From Elgaria multicarinata webbii (taxonomy: Eukaryota > Chordata > Lepidosauria > Squamata > Anguidae), in contig NC_086180.1 of the NCBI RefSeq assembly GCF_023053635.1, positions 4,841,206-4,905,205 of the forward strand: a stretch of 64,000 nt of DNA, read 5' to 3'. Of this stretch, positions 48,001 through 60,900 are shown piece by piece. Position 1 is the stretch's first letter. Every line of letters starts with the position of its first letter. The notes under the pieces are model-generated. The model worked only from the letters and a program-made list of their open reading frames with translations. It ran no database searches and was not told where the DNA came from. The translations under genes and the position numbers were made by a program.

Positions 48001-51000
48001 GGGTTGGCATATCTCCCATTGGGCTTTCACTGGAGGTGGCAGCAGCAGAATGGTGCTACTTTTTTTTCTTTTCTTTCTTTCTTTTTGTTGTTGTTGTTGC
48101 AAAAAAAATTGTTTACAGGAGGTGGGGGAAACCAAGCACTTTCTCTCCTGCATGTTGGGATTTTCAAGAAGAGAGGGAGACCCTATTTCCTTCTTCGTCT
48201 GTGAAAATGCTGCTGGCATTTCCTTCTAAACCCAGCATCTGTGAAAGAAACCATCCAGTTTCTCCCTATGATTAGAGGCATGTCTACACTATGCGAGGGA
48301 AGGGGGAGGTTCTCGCGATATGCTGATCGCGAGATCCTCCTCTTAGACCACACATGGCGTGCGATGTCTAGGGAGGAAGGAGGACATCGCACCCTCCGGG
48401 TTTTTTTATTGAAGATGAGTGCATGCGCGCTCCAATGATAAGGTTAGTTTTTTTCAAACAAAACACCTGCTCCCCCCCTCCCCCGGGCATGGAGCACCTG
48501 AAGAGCTTCATGCCTGGTTCCCTGCTCTTCACATTTACTTGCGAGGAGCTGGGACGAAACCGGGATGGCTGCCCACACCTCTCACGGTATCGGGACGATC
48601 CTGAGACCGCAGGAAAAGTAGGGATTAAAGCCGTCCCAGTTATCCCGGGGAAATGGAGGGATCATCCCTCCATGCCTCCGGGACCCCCTGTACATCATGT
48701 GGACACACAGGGATGATCTCGGGATGATCTCCGGGATAAGGCATGGTGTAGACATGCCCTGGCACTCTTGCAGAAAGTATCAGTAGTGCTCTTCTGCTAT
48801 TGGCACCTTCCATAAAAGCTCAGTGGGAAGAAAAATCTCCCCAACCTTCCTTGAAAGAAGGCTTGGATTCTCTGTCCTCCCTGGCCCCTTTTGAAGAAGG
48901 CAGCAACAGCAAGGCATGCCTTTGCAGGAAGGAAAAGAAAGGCCCCTATCCCTTTTCTCTTCCCTAAAACCTTCCTTGAGAAGAGCTAGTTCTTTCCCAT
49001 GAGGAGGAGTTTTGCTGGAAGCCTCCACTGCTAATGAGTTGGTAAGTGAATTTGTCATTTGGTATATCAAGAATTGAAATTTTGCCTGAGTCACCTTAGC
49101 CTTGTGTTCCTGTATGTATGTCCTTTGCCATTTCCCCTGCCTTATTTACTAGTGTGAAGGACTGCTTTGCCTGTTACCTTAGCCACGTGGGAGGCTGCTT
49201 TTATCTGATGATTTACCCTGTCTGGCTAGAATGTCTGTCATGGATTTCCCTATGAATCCAACCAATTATACAGAGAAATTCCATGCTCATGCTGGATTTC
49301 TTGGAGACATCCATCACGATCATGGAAAGTCTTCCTGTAATCAGGAAGAGGATCCATAGGGCCAACTACTGTATCATAGAATCATAGAATAGCAGAGTTG
49401 GAAGGGGCCTACAAGGCCATTGAGTCCAACCCCCTGCTCAATGCAGGAATCCACCCTAAAGCATCCCTGACAGGTGGTTGTCCAGCTGCCTCTTGAATGC
49501 CTCTAGTGTGGGAGAGCCCACAACCTCCCTAGGTAATTGATTCCATTGTCGTACTGCTCTAACAGGAAGTTTTTTCTGATGTCCAGCTGGACTCTGGCTT
49601 CCTTTAACTTGAGCCCGTTATTCCGTATCCTGCACTCTGGGAGGATCTAGAAGAGATCCTGTAGAGTGACACAGTTGGATATTGACAGTGAGGAACATGA
49701 TAAAGACAGTTGAAGGAAACAGCTGTAAGACTAACTGTATCAAAAGGAGATTTCCAGGAGCAAGGAAATGACAATGTTTTGCAACAAAAACAATGAATAC
49801 TTGCAGATTTATTAGACGCAGACTGGCAGTTCGAAATAGCACTTAAACTGAGACACAGCGAATTGGCAAGGAACGTAGATGAGACTGGAAGGAAAATGTA
49901 AAGCTAGATAGAGAAGAATAGGTTAAGATAAATATCAATTGATAATAAAAGCAGCAAACCAATAAAACACAAAAGGGTTGGAGAGAAAGGCAGATAAGAG
50001 AAGCAACGCGGATTAAAAATTGTTCCTTTGTGATACTGGCCTTTGAAGCCTCAGCTTGCCAGTTCACCAGAAAAAGGGGCAATATTAAGAAACACCACTG
50101 TGCCACCAGGCAGGAAGGGTTATGTTTCTGCTTGTGTGAAATGGGAGCTGGATGATGATGTAGCCAAGAAAAACTTGGAAGTGCGTCTCTATGTTACTGG
50201 AAGGTCAGAGCTGATCCCAGGCTCAGTTGTACCAGTGTGACAGGGATTCTAAGTGTAGCACTTTCGACCTGACGGCAGTATATATGTTTACAACCCCACT
50301 AACCTCACTCCATAGAGTTCGATGGCCTTCCTCACTTGAGAGGCTGCTACGACTGAGATACCTAGAGTCCTGGAAGTAACTAGGATTTGCATATATTAAA
50401 AGATGCATCTTGAAGGTCATTGTATTCATATAGGCCCAGCATTGGGCAAAAGGCAAGATATAAATATAATAATAATAATAATATTTATTTATTTATTTAT
50501 TTATTTAAGCATTTTTATCCCGTCATTCAGCCAAAAAAGGCTCTCACGGCGGCTTACAAAATATTTCTTGACAGTCCCTGCCCACAGGCTTACAATCTAA
50601 AAGATATGACACAAAAGGAAAGGGGATTGGGAGGGAGGTGGAGGGGGAATAATAATATTAATATTAATAATATAATAATAATATAGGTTTAGGGGTGGGT
50701 AAACTCACCCACGCTTGCCTTGGCGGGAGCTCGCCCCTTTTGAAGTTTGGCTTGGACTGACGAGCGCACGGCTGCCATCATGCTGAAATTGCACGCTTGT
50801 CCTCCTGCGTCAATGGAAGCTGCCATTGATGCAATTGGGGGGGGGGGTTGTGCAATTTCTGGAGCCTCAATAAATTGTGTACCTCTTTCCTGCTGCATCA
50901 GTGGCAGCTGCAAAGGCTCCACTTCTGCATGGTTAAAGGTGCGTAAATGGGGCTTTTACGTATGCCATTGGTGTAGCAGGGGAAAGTGCTCAACTTAAGG

Positions 51001-54000
51001 AGGCTCTGGAAATTGTGCAATACCTCCATTGTGTCAATGTCAGCCACCCCTGATACTGGGGGCGGGGGAGGGAAGTGTGAAATTTTGGCATGAGGGCAGG
51101 GCAGCTGCCAAGCATGCTGGGGGCCCTGCGGACACTTGAGTAGGGCTCGCACTTGTACCAGTAGTGCCTTACTGAGTCTGGGTGGTGGTGCATGCAGGGC
51201 AATCCCTCGTGACATCCCTATATAGGATAGGAAGACACCCAACCTCTGCCCCATATTGCCCTTTGCCCCACTTGCCCTCTGCCCAGTAGCACCCTCTGCT
51301 TTGTGAAAAATGTCGTCGGCACCAGGATCTGCTTTCCAAGGAGCTTTTGGAGCAACATCAGCTTCCCAGTCTATACTATATAGGGAAGATTTGGGTCCCT
51401 GCTTAACATAGATTTAGGAGAAATCCAGGTGTGCCCCAAAGCTATGGATAGAATGGATTTGAATTTGGGAGATCTGGACTCTAATTGTCATTGGCCTACA
51501 ATCTAATCGCAAGGGGCACTATCCAATAGGGCTGTTCCGCTTCCATTAGTTCTGGTATGCTCATGGTATTCACTGCTTGCACAACAGGGCTTTTGCACTT
51601 CTAAAAATAATCCCCAAAATGCTTGTTTCTCGGTTGGGACGGGACAGCAGAACTCCCTTCTATGAACACCTCAGACTTGCCCTGTTCTGGAAACGAGTGT
51701 TTCCATTCAATTTGGGTTGTTATTAGAACTGCAAAAGCCCCATTGGGCAAGAGCTGGGTTCCATGGGTGCATGGGCACAATAAGATACTGCCCTAGGTGA
51801 CTTTTGAGGGTTCCTTCCAGTTTTATGATACCATCTCTCTCCCCTTCCCAGTTGGGTGGATACAGGATACAAATTGTAAATATAATCCCTTTGTAAGCGG
51901 ATAGTGGAACTGAAAAGTTAAATAACGAATCTTTCAAAGCTGAACTGAACGTTTTCTTCGCTAAACTAAATTCAGAAAACTGTCTGCTTAAGTCAAAAGG
52001 GTCCACCTGCACTTCTTGCAGAACACTAGAAGGCCGAAAGCCCTAACAAATTAGCATGCCTGTATGTTGTCACTGCATCTGTTAAAATATTTCATTGAAA
52101 GGGCAAATTAAATTATGTTTTGCTTTGACCTGGAAATCTCTCTGGGTTCTGTTAGACTATAATTCAGGTTTGCGTTTTTCCTCTCTCTTCTGTTTCAGAG
52201 GGATTCCAGATGTTTCTGAAACTACTCCTGAGGAGACGTCAAGGTGTTTGCAGATGAGTGAAGCTGTGCGGCTGGCCGCCACGGAAGTTGGCTCAGACTC
52301 TTCCAGTGACAGTTTTTTCCTGACCCAGCACCCTCTGGCTTTCAGTGCCATGGCACCTAGCAATACTAGCCTTGGTAGCTGCCTGTCCCAGCATCCTCTG
52401 GCTTTCAGTGCCATGGCACCTAGCAATACTAGCCTTGGTAGCTGCCTGTCCCAGCATCCTCTTTCGCTTTCTGGGCACATACCTACGAATCAACGGCATT
52501 ATGATGAAGAGCAAACACCTCATCTTGATATGCGTGCTAAAAACTTGGGCTCCAAGGATGAGAATTCTGGAGTCTTCTATTCGCAGAAGTTGCTAAACCA
52601 GCAGCCGGCAACACCTTTCCCTCCAAGGGATTCTTGGGGAATAGGTCAGGATCTGTTCCTTTTGGACAGCAATGTGCCAGCACCTCTCTTGCTTGAAATG
52701 CTGGAGAAAGAGGTGGGGTTATCGAAGCACTGTGGGTTCTTATCTTCTGCAAGCTCTTCTTGCAAAAGTGTTTTGGGAAAGGATGCAGACGAAAATGAAA
52801 TGAGCCAACTAATGGAGAATGTAGTTCTGGTGGAGAAGGAGCCAGCAACATGTGTAGAACCACATCAACAAGAAGGAAGAAGCGTTCCTGAGCGTCAGTC
52901 ATTAAAGCTGCTTTCTGATTCAGAGGGAAAGCCCTTTAAAATTGCTAGTGACTCACAGGTGTTGGTGTCCTCCAAAGGACATAGGATGGGTTTGGATGAC
53001 TCTCGCATTATTACTGGGTTATCTCCAAGACCTTTGCTGAACAAGCAGCAGATGCAGCAGGTTTCTGAAACTATATTTGAAGATCAAAAAAGAAAGATTG
53101 TTTCAGCTCCAGCTGACTGTAAACTTAATGCCCCTGCACCCCTCCAGCCAGTCATTGAGGCTGCAGAACATGGCGCTAAATGCAGCGGGCAAGTGAACAC
53201 TGTGGTGGATATCCAGACAGGAGCGAGCAAAAATGAAATAACACTTTCAGACTTCAGCATAGAAAGAGAGCATAAAGATACTGGGATTTCACCTTCCTTT
53301 AACGAAAGATCATTCATTGGACATCTGGCTCATCCAATTCATCATTCTACCCCAGGGATTTTTACAACCAGAAGTTTGAAGCAGGAAGGTTCTGGCAAGC
53401 CATTCCCAGTCAAATCTGTTCCGCAGGCCTCTCTCTCTTGCTTTCGTGAGGAGATTTTGAAGAATTCTTGTGCCAGTACATGCATTCCTTCTGTGGAAGG
53501 GCCTCGTGTGCCTTCAGTGGAGGACACTCACGTACCTTCTGTTGAAGAGCCCGTTACACTCCAAAGTGGGCAAGAAGGAAAACTTGAAAATAGTGATGGT
53601 CTCCAAGTCCTACATCCTCTTAAAGGTAGGATTCAGTCTCTACCTTCTCTTAACTTTTTGGAGAAGGTAGGGGCGTGGAACATGAGCCAATCAGCTGAGA
53701 GGATGTCTGATGCGTTGGCTTTACATGGCTCAAGTGGCATTTCTCCCAGGCAGAAGGCCTACAGTGCTATTGCAGATTCCTTAAACCACATTTTGTTACA
53801 GCAGCAGAACCAGAACGGTCTTACGACAGGGCTGGGGACATCCTTTTGTGGGCCAAACTCCATGCCTGGTGTGCACTCTTACAATAAAAAATCACCACGT
53901 GCTTTGCCACTTAGCAGGTCTCAATCTGAAAACTCTGTGATTGCAATCAGCAGAGAGATTTCAAGGGCTGAAGTAAGTCATGAAGCAGGCAAGGAAGATG

Positions 54001-56208
54001 ATCTTCAAGCAGCGAAAGATGTGGGTAGTATTTCAGGAGCTTCTGGAGTTAAGCAAAGTGCTGCTAATATAGAAGATCCACTTATCCAACATTATACAGC
54101 CGTTCTAGTCTCCACTGTGTCCAGCGATGAGGAAATGATTGAAAGTGTTGGCAGAAGAAGGGGATCAACTCCAGACCAGTTTATTACCAGTGAAAGGGTT
54201 GCTGAACTCCTCAGGGATGAAGCCAGCTCTTGCAGTGGTAGCCAAGAAAAGTCTGATGGCTCTCAAGATAATACCAAAGAGTTGCCAGGCTTTCATCTTT
54301 ACACCAACCAGATTGGTACGGACCATTTTAGAGATGTTTCACCAGATAGCTTGAATCAAATACTTAGTTCTGGGGCAGGCAGCTGTGCCGATTTGAGACT
54401 TTCTTCAAGACAATCCTCAAGACGATCTTCAGCCGTTTCTGGAAAGTTGCATAGCAGTTTGGAAGATGCGTTACAGACTCCAGATGACAGAGAGATAAAT
54501 ATAGAAGAGAGAATACCAGTAAGTCCTTAATTATGTTGCAATCTTCTTTATTATGTTTGCCATTGGCAGTGACCATTGGTATGTTAGATTCAGTACCTTA
54601 TAATTTGTTTGCGACACACATACATGAATTCTCATGTTATATCTGCAGGTGGATTTTTTTGGTGTGGCCAAACTTCTCCAAGATAGTAAAAAAAAAAAAA
54701 TTACAAAATGAGACTGCCTTAACTGAGTCAGACCATTGGTCTATCTAGCCAGCAGCAATCCAGGATCTTGGGTAGAGGTCTTTCTCAACCCTGCTGTCTA
54801 AAAGGTTTTTTTTTTTTTTTTTGCTGGGGATTGAATCTGGAACTTTTTGCATTTAAAGGCTGAGCTCTACCACTGAGCTCTGGTTCCATTTCTTTGAGGG
54901 CTAGCAGGGAATTTTCAGTTCACATGCATGTCCAGTGGCCAAGTGCCAGTTTAAAATAACATCTCATAATCAAATTCATGAAGAGATGGCCCAGTTGCCC
55001 GCCCTGCATGATATACCTGTTGCTGGACTATACCTTGGCAGATGGGGGACTCAGAGTTGATTTCCCCCTCCATATAAAGCTTCCTGCACATAGAGAACTA
55101 GCCCATCAAAGAGAATGTTCTACCTTGGCCATTTGAGAGATAGGGCTGCATGCTTAAGTATATTGTTCATTGCTTGGTAAATAAGAAAAAAGTAGAAACC
55201 GTCATCATTGGAGTAATAATAATAATAAAAAAGGTTACATTAATAGTAGTAGTATGTAGCCATCAACATTTTCATGTTGAACCAGACGCCATATATGTTT
55301 AGGAAAGAAAAAAACCCACCTCTGAAATAAAATCTCTGTAATGTAATTAACATATTTTTACTTGATCCTCTTTCAAAGAAGATGATTTGATAAAGCATTC
55401 CCCCAATTTTTCCATATAAAGCTACAGAAAAGTTTGAAACACCCCCCATTCCCCCCTCCCCGATTCCCCTGCTGCCTCATCTTTAAGCACTCTAGATAAA
55501 GGGCCTTTAATTATTATTATTATTATTATTTATTTATTTATTTCTTATCCGCCTCTCCCTTTGGATCGAGGCAGGGAACAATATTAGAACAGGAATCAAT
55601 ACATCTTAAAAATTCTTGTTTTTACATTGATCTGGATAGGCCTGCCGGAAAAGGCTAGTCTTTAAAGCTGCCTTAAAATCACACAGAGAGTTAATTTTAC
55701 GAATCTCCTCCGGCAGGCCGTTCCACAATCTTGGGGCGACAGAAGAAAAGGTCCTCTGGGAAACTGAGGTCAGCCAATTTCCATTGGGGGTGTGGAGGGC
55801 AGTTTTGGGCAAATGCTCCTGTACAGAACCTGTAGAAACACAGCCCTGTGGTAAGGACTGTTCTGTGTCAAGCATATACCGAAGAATCAGCCCTTAGTAA
55901 ATGATGCAAATGCTGAGGCTGCTGGCGTGACAGAAAATGTGAATGCGCTGCGACTGCAAGTGAGAGGAGACAAAGTTGACAAAGAGATGCAGCAGTTGAG
56001 TGATGAGGGACGTAACGTTCTGTGACTCGTGCGTTGAAAAGCTGCGCATGACCTTCAGTCTCTTCCTTGGAGGCAGCCATTCTGTGATACTCAATACCAG
56101 AAATCAACTCTCTGAGAAGACCCCATTCAAGGATGGGTTTTGTATGGGAGGAACTTGTTCACGCCAGCGTGGCCTCAACAACAGCAGAAGTTGGCACAAA
56201 ATAATAAT

Positions 56209-56246
<38 letters not shown>

Positions 56247-57852
56247 TTACATTTATATACCGCCCCACAGCCGAAGCTCTCTGGGCGGTTTACAACAATT
56301 ATTTGGAAGGCACGTTTTCAGATACCCTAAGTATTCTTTACTTTTCAAGCTGACACTTGAATGAGCATGCCTCTGACCCATCCACCTACCTCTTTAACCT
56401 CACTACCTATTAATCATTGATCTTTGGCAATAGAGAATTACATTCAAGACGGCTGTCGTGTGAATATTGTCCTTGCTGGTAGCTGGGTTATATGCTCATT
56501 TGGGAGACTTACTGCCTCTACTCAGAATATGTAGCTTTTTTTTAAAAAAAAGTGTCTTCTGGTTCAATAATGTAGCCTTTAGGAGTATTGCCAAGAGGTT
56601 TAGACCCATGAGAATAGTTTGCAGTGGACAGAGGGGGCAGGGTCCCCTGGGCAAAGGTGAGGAAATGTTTCCTTTCTCCTTCTCCGCCATGCTTCTTCCT
56701 TTAATACCGGGGTGAGCAACTTGTAGCCCTCCAAATGTTTGGACTACAGCTCCCACCAGCCCTAGCCAGCATAGCCAGCGGTGAAGGCTGATGGGAGTTG
56801 TAGGCCAAACATCTGGAGGGCCACAATTGACACACCCCTGCTGTAATACAACCAGGGAAGCCTGAGCGTGAAGGCATTTTTCCACACGTACCACTTGCTG
56901 GAGCAGGAGCAGAGGAAGCTGCCCTATTTATTTATTTATTTATTGCATTTTTATACCACCCGATAGCCGAAGCTCTCTGGGCGGTTCACAAAATTTAAAA
57001 ACATTCCAAGTATAAAACAACAGTATAAAAACATGATATAAAATACAATATGAAAGTATATTGAGTCAACCCATCTAGCCCAGAACTGTCAACGTGGACA
57101 GGCAGTCGCGCGCCAGGATTTTGGGAAGGAGTTTCCCCAGCCCAACCTGGAGAGGCCAGGGAACAAACGTGGCACTTTTGCATACAAAGCATGTGCCTTA
57201 ACACTGAGCTGTGGCCCTTTGGCACACGTAGAATGTGCAGCCAAATGCAACTCCAGGTGTGGGTGCTGTTTGGACTCCACTGCTTTGCTGTATTATTCAT
57301 AGAATCATAGAATAGCCGAGTTGGAAGGGGCCTACAAGGCCATCGAGTCCAACCCCCTGCTCAATGCAGGAATCCACCCTAAAGCATCCCTGACAGAGGG
57401 TTGTCCAGCTGCCTCTTGAAGGCCTCTAGTGTGGGAGAGCCCACAACCTCCCTAGGTAACTGATTCCATTGTCGCACTGCTCTAACAGTCAGGAAGTTTT
57501 TCCTGATGTCCAGCTGGAATCTGGCTTCCTTTAACTTGAGGCCATGATTCCGTGTCCTGCACTCTGGGAGGATCGAGAAGAGTTCCTGGCCCTCCTCTGT
57601 GTGACAACCTTTTAAGTATTTGAAGAGTGCTATCATGTCTCCCCTCAATCTTCTTTTCTCCAGGCTAAACATGCCCAGTTCTTTCAGTCTCTCTTCAAGG
57701 GCTTTGTTTCCAGAGCCCTGATCATCCTGGTTGCCCTCCTCTGAACACGCTCCAGCTTGTCTGCGTCCTTCTTGAATTGTGGAGCCCAGAACTGGACGCA
57801 ATACTCTAGATGAGGCCTAACCAGGACCGAGTAGAGAGGAACCAGTACCTCA

Positions 57853-57908
<56 letters not shown>

Positions 57909-60900
57909 CCCACCTTTTCCCCAGTACTGGGACTCAAGGCAGTTTACAAGATTAAAACATGTACAATTAAAACTTAGAAATATAAATTACAAAAGTTTAA
58001 ATAGAATTAAACCTACAGTAAAATTAAAAACGTGTTATTTTTTTTTTTTAAAAAAAACAGTAACAGATTAAAAGGTGGGGTGGGGGGAATCCAATACATT
58101 AACACAAAAGCCGGCTGAAACAAAACTGTTTTTGGCTGCCTCCGAAAGTGTAACACAGAGGGAGCCAGCCTAGCCTCCCTGGGATGGGAGTTCCAGAGCC
58201 TTGGAGCAGCCACCGAGAAGGCCCTCTCCCGCATACGCATCAGGCGTGCCTGGGATGTTGGTGGGACTGAGAGAAAGGCCTCCTCAGAAGATCTCAGAGC
58301 ACAGGCAGGCACATATGGGAGAATACAGTCTTTCAAATAACCTGGACCCGAGCTATAGAGGGCTTTATAGGTCATAACCAGCACTTTGAATTGTGCCCGG
58401 AAACAGACTGGAAGCCAATGAAGCTGTTTTAACAGGGGAGTTGTCTGTTCCCTGTACCCAGCCTCGGTCAAAAATCTGTCTGCAGCTATTTGAACCAGCT
58501 GAAGTTTCCGAACAGTCTTCAAAGGCAGCCCCACATAGAGCACATTATAGTAATCCAAACAGGATGTAACTAAGGCATGTATGAAGGGGTGTGCACTTGG
58601 TTTTATGACATAATTCCTCCCCGCCCCGCGCTGGTTCTTGATAACTGCTTGGAAATACTGCTTTCACACATGGATCTCTTTTAATCAAATTGGGGTGCCT
58701 GGCTCCAGGGAATAACTGGGGAGCAGCCACTGCAGATCCTTTGCTTGAGCCAGAAGGTGCCATGCTAGACAAAAAGACTCCGCAAATATCTCCCCACCCC
58801 CAATTTTTATTGATTCAGCACTACTAAGAATTTGGAAGGAGAGAGAGTCCTATTGAGTTCCATTAGACTTACTCCTTTGTAAATGTGCATACGATTGCAG
58901 CCTTAGTCACCTTGCCTGTAACATTAGATCTGAGAGATTCATCTTGTAAACCTGTGCCAAGACATTGGCGAATAAGCCATGCATTTAATATGTGTGTATA
59001 TAATAGATTTTTTCTCTTCTGTGACTTCTCTTTCATTTCCAAATACAGCTTAAGTCCCACCTAATTAATATATATATTTCTGGCAAGGAAGAAGCATGGT
59101 CTGCCTGCTGTGGGTGGGGTGAGGGATATGTGGAATGCTTGTTTATTTGGGCTTTTAAAGGAATATGAACGGGTGGAAATGTTTGTGTGTGCATATGTGT
59201 CTAACACCTGTCTATGTATTATACGTAACTATTACAGAAAGTGGTGTTGAATTCTCACCATTTATCTCCCTCCCCCCCTAAAGAAGTTGAAGTTCTGCAG
59301 AATGTTGGGGATTGTCTACATGTACAGATTCCCACAGTCTTTGCCGTGAAGACTCACCTAGGGAGTTATTTCCATCTGTGTGTGTTTTGTGCTGTCCTTC
59401 TGCCAAATTGGTTGGTGAAATTTTCGATTGCGCATCGCAGGAGGCCAATCTCTTAATTGCTTTCCCAGATTAATTTTTTTTCCACTTCTTGCATCAGGTA
59501 TATCTCCGTAACCTTGGCATCGATCAGTCACCTTCATCTATACTGACTCCGTTTATACCCCGAGGGCCAATCAGAGAAATAGAATTGTCTCCGACTGAAC
59601 TCAGCACACTGAAGTCATCCACTGATTTGTTAACACAGCGCTTGCAGTTATCAGAAGGTATGGTGGAAAATGCATCTGCTTCATCAATGGAGAATATGTG
59701 GAGCTATCAACAGCTATTAGCCATGATAGCTAAATGGAACCTCTGGGTTCTGATGTAGTCTATTTCTGAGTACCGGTTGATGTAGGGGAGGATAGTTGCC
59801 TTTGTGCCCTCGTTGTGGGCTTCCCAGAAGTACCTGGCTGATTTTATTAAAAGCTAAGAAATGGCTACCAAAAATTCCCAAAGCCTTATCAGTGGGCCAT
59901 CTTTATTAGGCCAATGAAATGATTAAAAAAAATAAAAATACTCCAGCTTTCAGGATGTTATATCTTGCCTGATGCAGAGATCTGGAGAACACAAAAGTTG
60001 GCACATTATTTACATTAGTAAAGAATACTCAGAATTCTAACCCTTCTTTTTTTCTTCCAGGAAACTCATACTCTGTAATAGTTGATATGCCGTCAAGCTT
60101 AAACTCTTCCACTCTTAGTCCGCGTGTTCCAGCGGGGTCAGATACGGGCCCTGATAGTCCATTGCCTACAGAGCTCTCTCAACAGCCTTCCAGAGACCAT
60201 CTCACTCAGTGCAGCACTGTCTGCCATCAGTTGGAGCTGCGTGCTCCCACACCACGTTCTGCAGAGGGCAGTTCTGAGTCTCCAGCTCCCACCTCAGTAG
60301 AACAGAGTCACGTAATCCCAGCAGTTCCATCCAACTTTCATTTTGGTGAGGAACAATCTACAAACAGCATACAGATATTGATAGGCGGGCTTGATTCAAA
60401 GGAACGTGGTGGAAGTCAAGAGAAGCTGTCTTCTGGCTTGTTGTCTCAGGAAAAAGATGAAAAGTGTATAAGTGAGGGAACCAATTCTTCAAGTATAATT
60501 CCTGAAGAAGAAAAAGATGACTCCTTCATAGGGTCCCAAACCCTGAAGGAGATTCAAAAACTTCTTTCAGAGGCAGAAACTAGAACTCCAAGCAGAAACT
60601 TTAAATCTGTCTCATCCATCTCCTCCACAGACATGGACAGCTCATTAAAACAAATGAAAAAGATGGATGGCTCAGGAGATTCTGGATCGGTCAAGGGGAG
60701 CAGCCCGGGGGTTCAGAGATTATGGTCATGGGATGAGACACTGACCAGGCAAAAAATTCACGAAGATAATACGCTCACCAAAACCGTTAGCTTCTCTGGT
60801 AGCTTAAAATGGGAAGGCTTGCCGACTGTGGACTTTTGCAGCGATGAGCTGAGGCCAACATCCCAAGCAGCGAGTGAAGAACACAGGATGGTGAAGCCTG

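Larger units (their letters stand above)
47686..52198 (+). other. ALMS1: ALMS1 intron 4
   Basis: It holds an inverted-repeat element (48277-48759), a CR1 fragment (49375-49650), an L2-like fragment (50485-50650) and (AAT)n-type microsatellites near 50465 and 50655. The remaining parts (47700-48270, 48770-49370, 49660-50460 and 50700-52190) contain only short shadow ORFs. Confidence 0.75.
54519..59497 (+). other. ALMS1: ALMS1 intron 5
   Basis: A 5-kb intron holding SINE, L2, MITE and CR1 fragments described separately. 58600-59490 has nothing I recognise. No Ns or assembly gap appear, so the missing 47-residue repeat exon is not hidden by a gap here. Confidence 0.8.

Noticed and set aside
47830-48275. 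Overlapping ORFs on both strands at 47.8-48.3 kb
   Set aside because: Low-complexity translations (poly-Leu/Gln/Phe runs from a TTG and TTTC repeat) with no splice context or similarity.
52095-52198. In-frame ATG and 35 codons before exon 5
   Set aside because: The strong acceptor at 52198 and the phase-perfect join with exon 4 show this is intron sequence.
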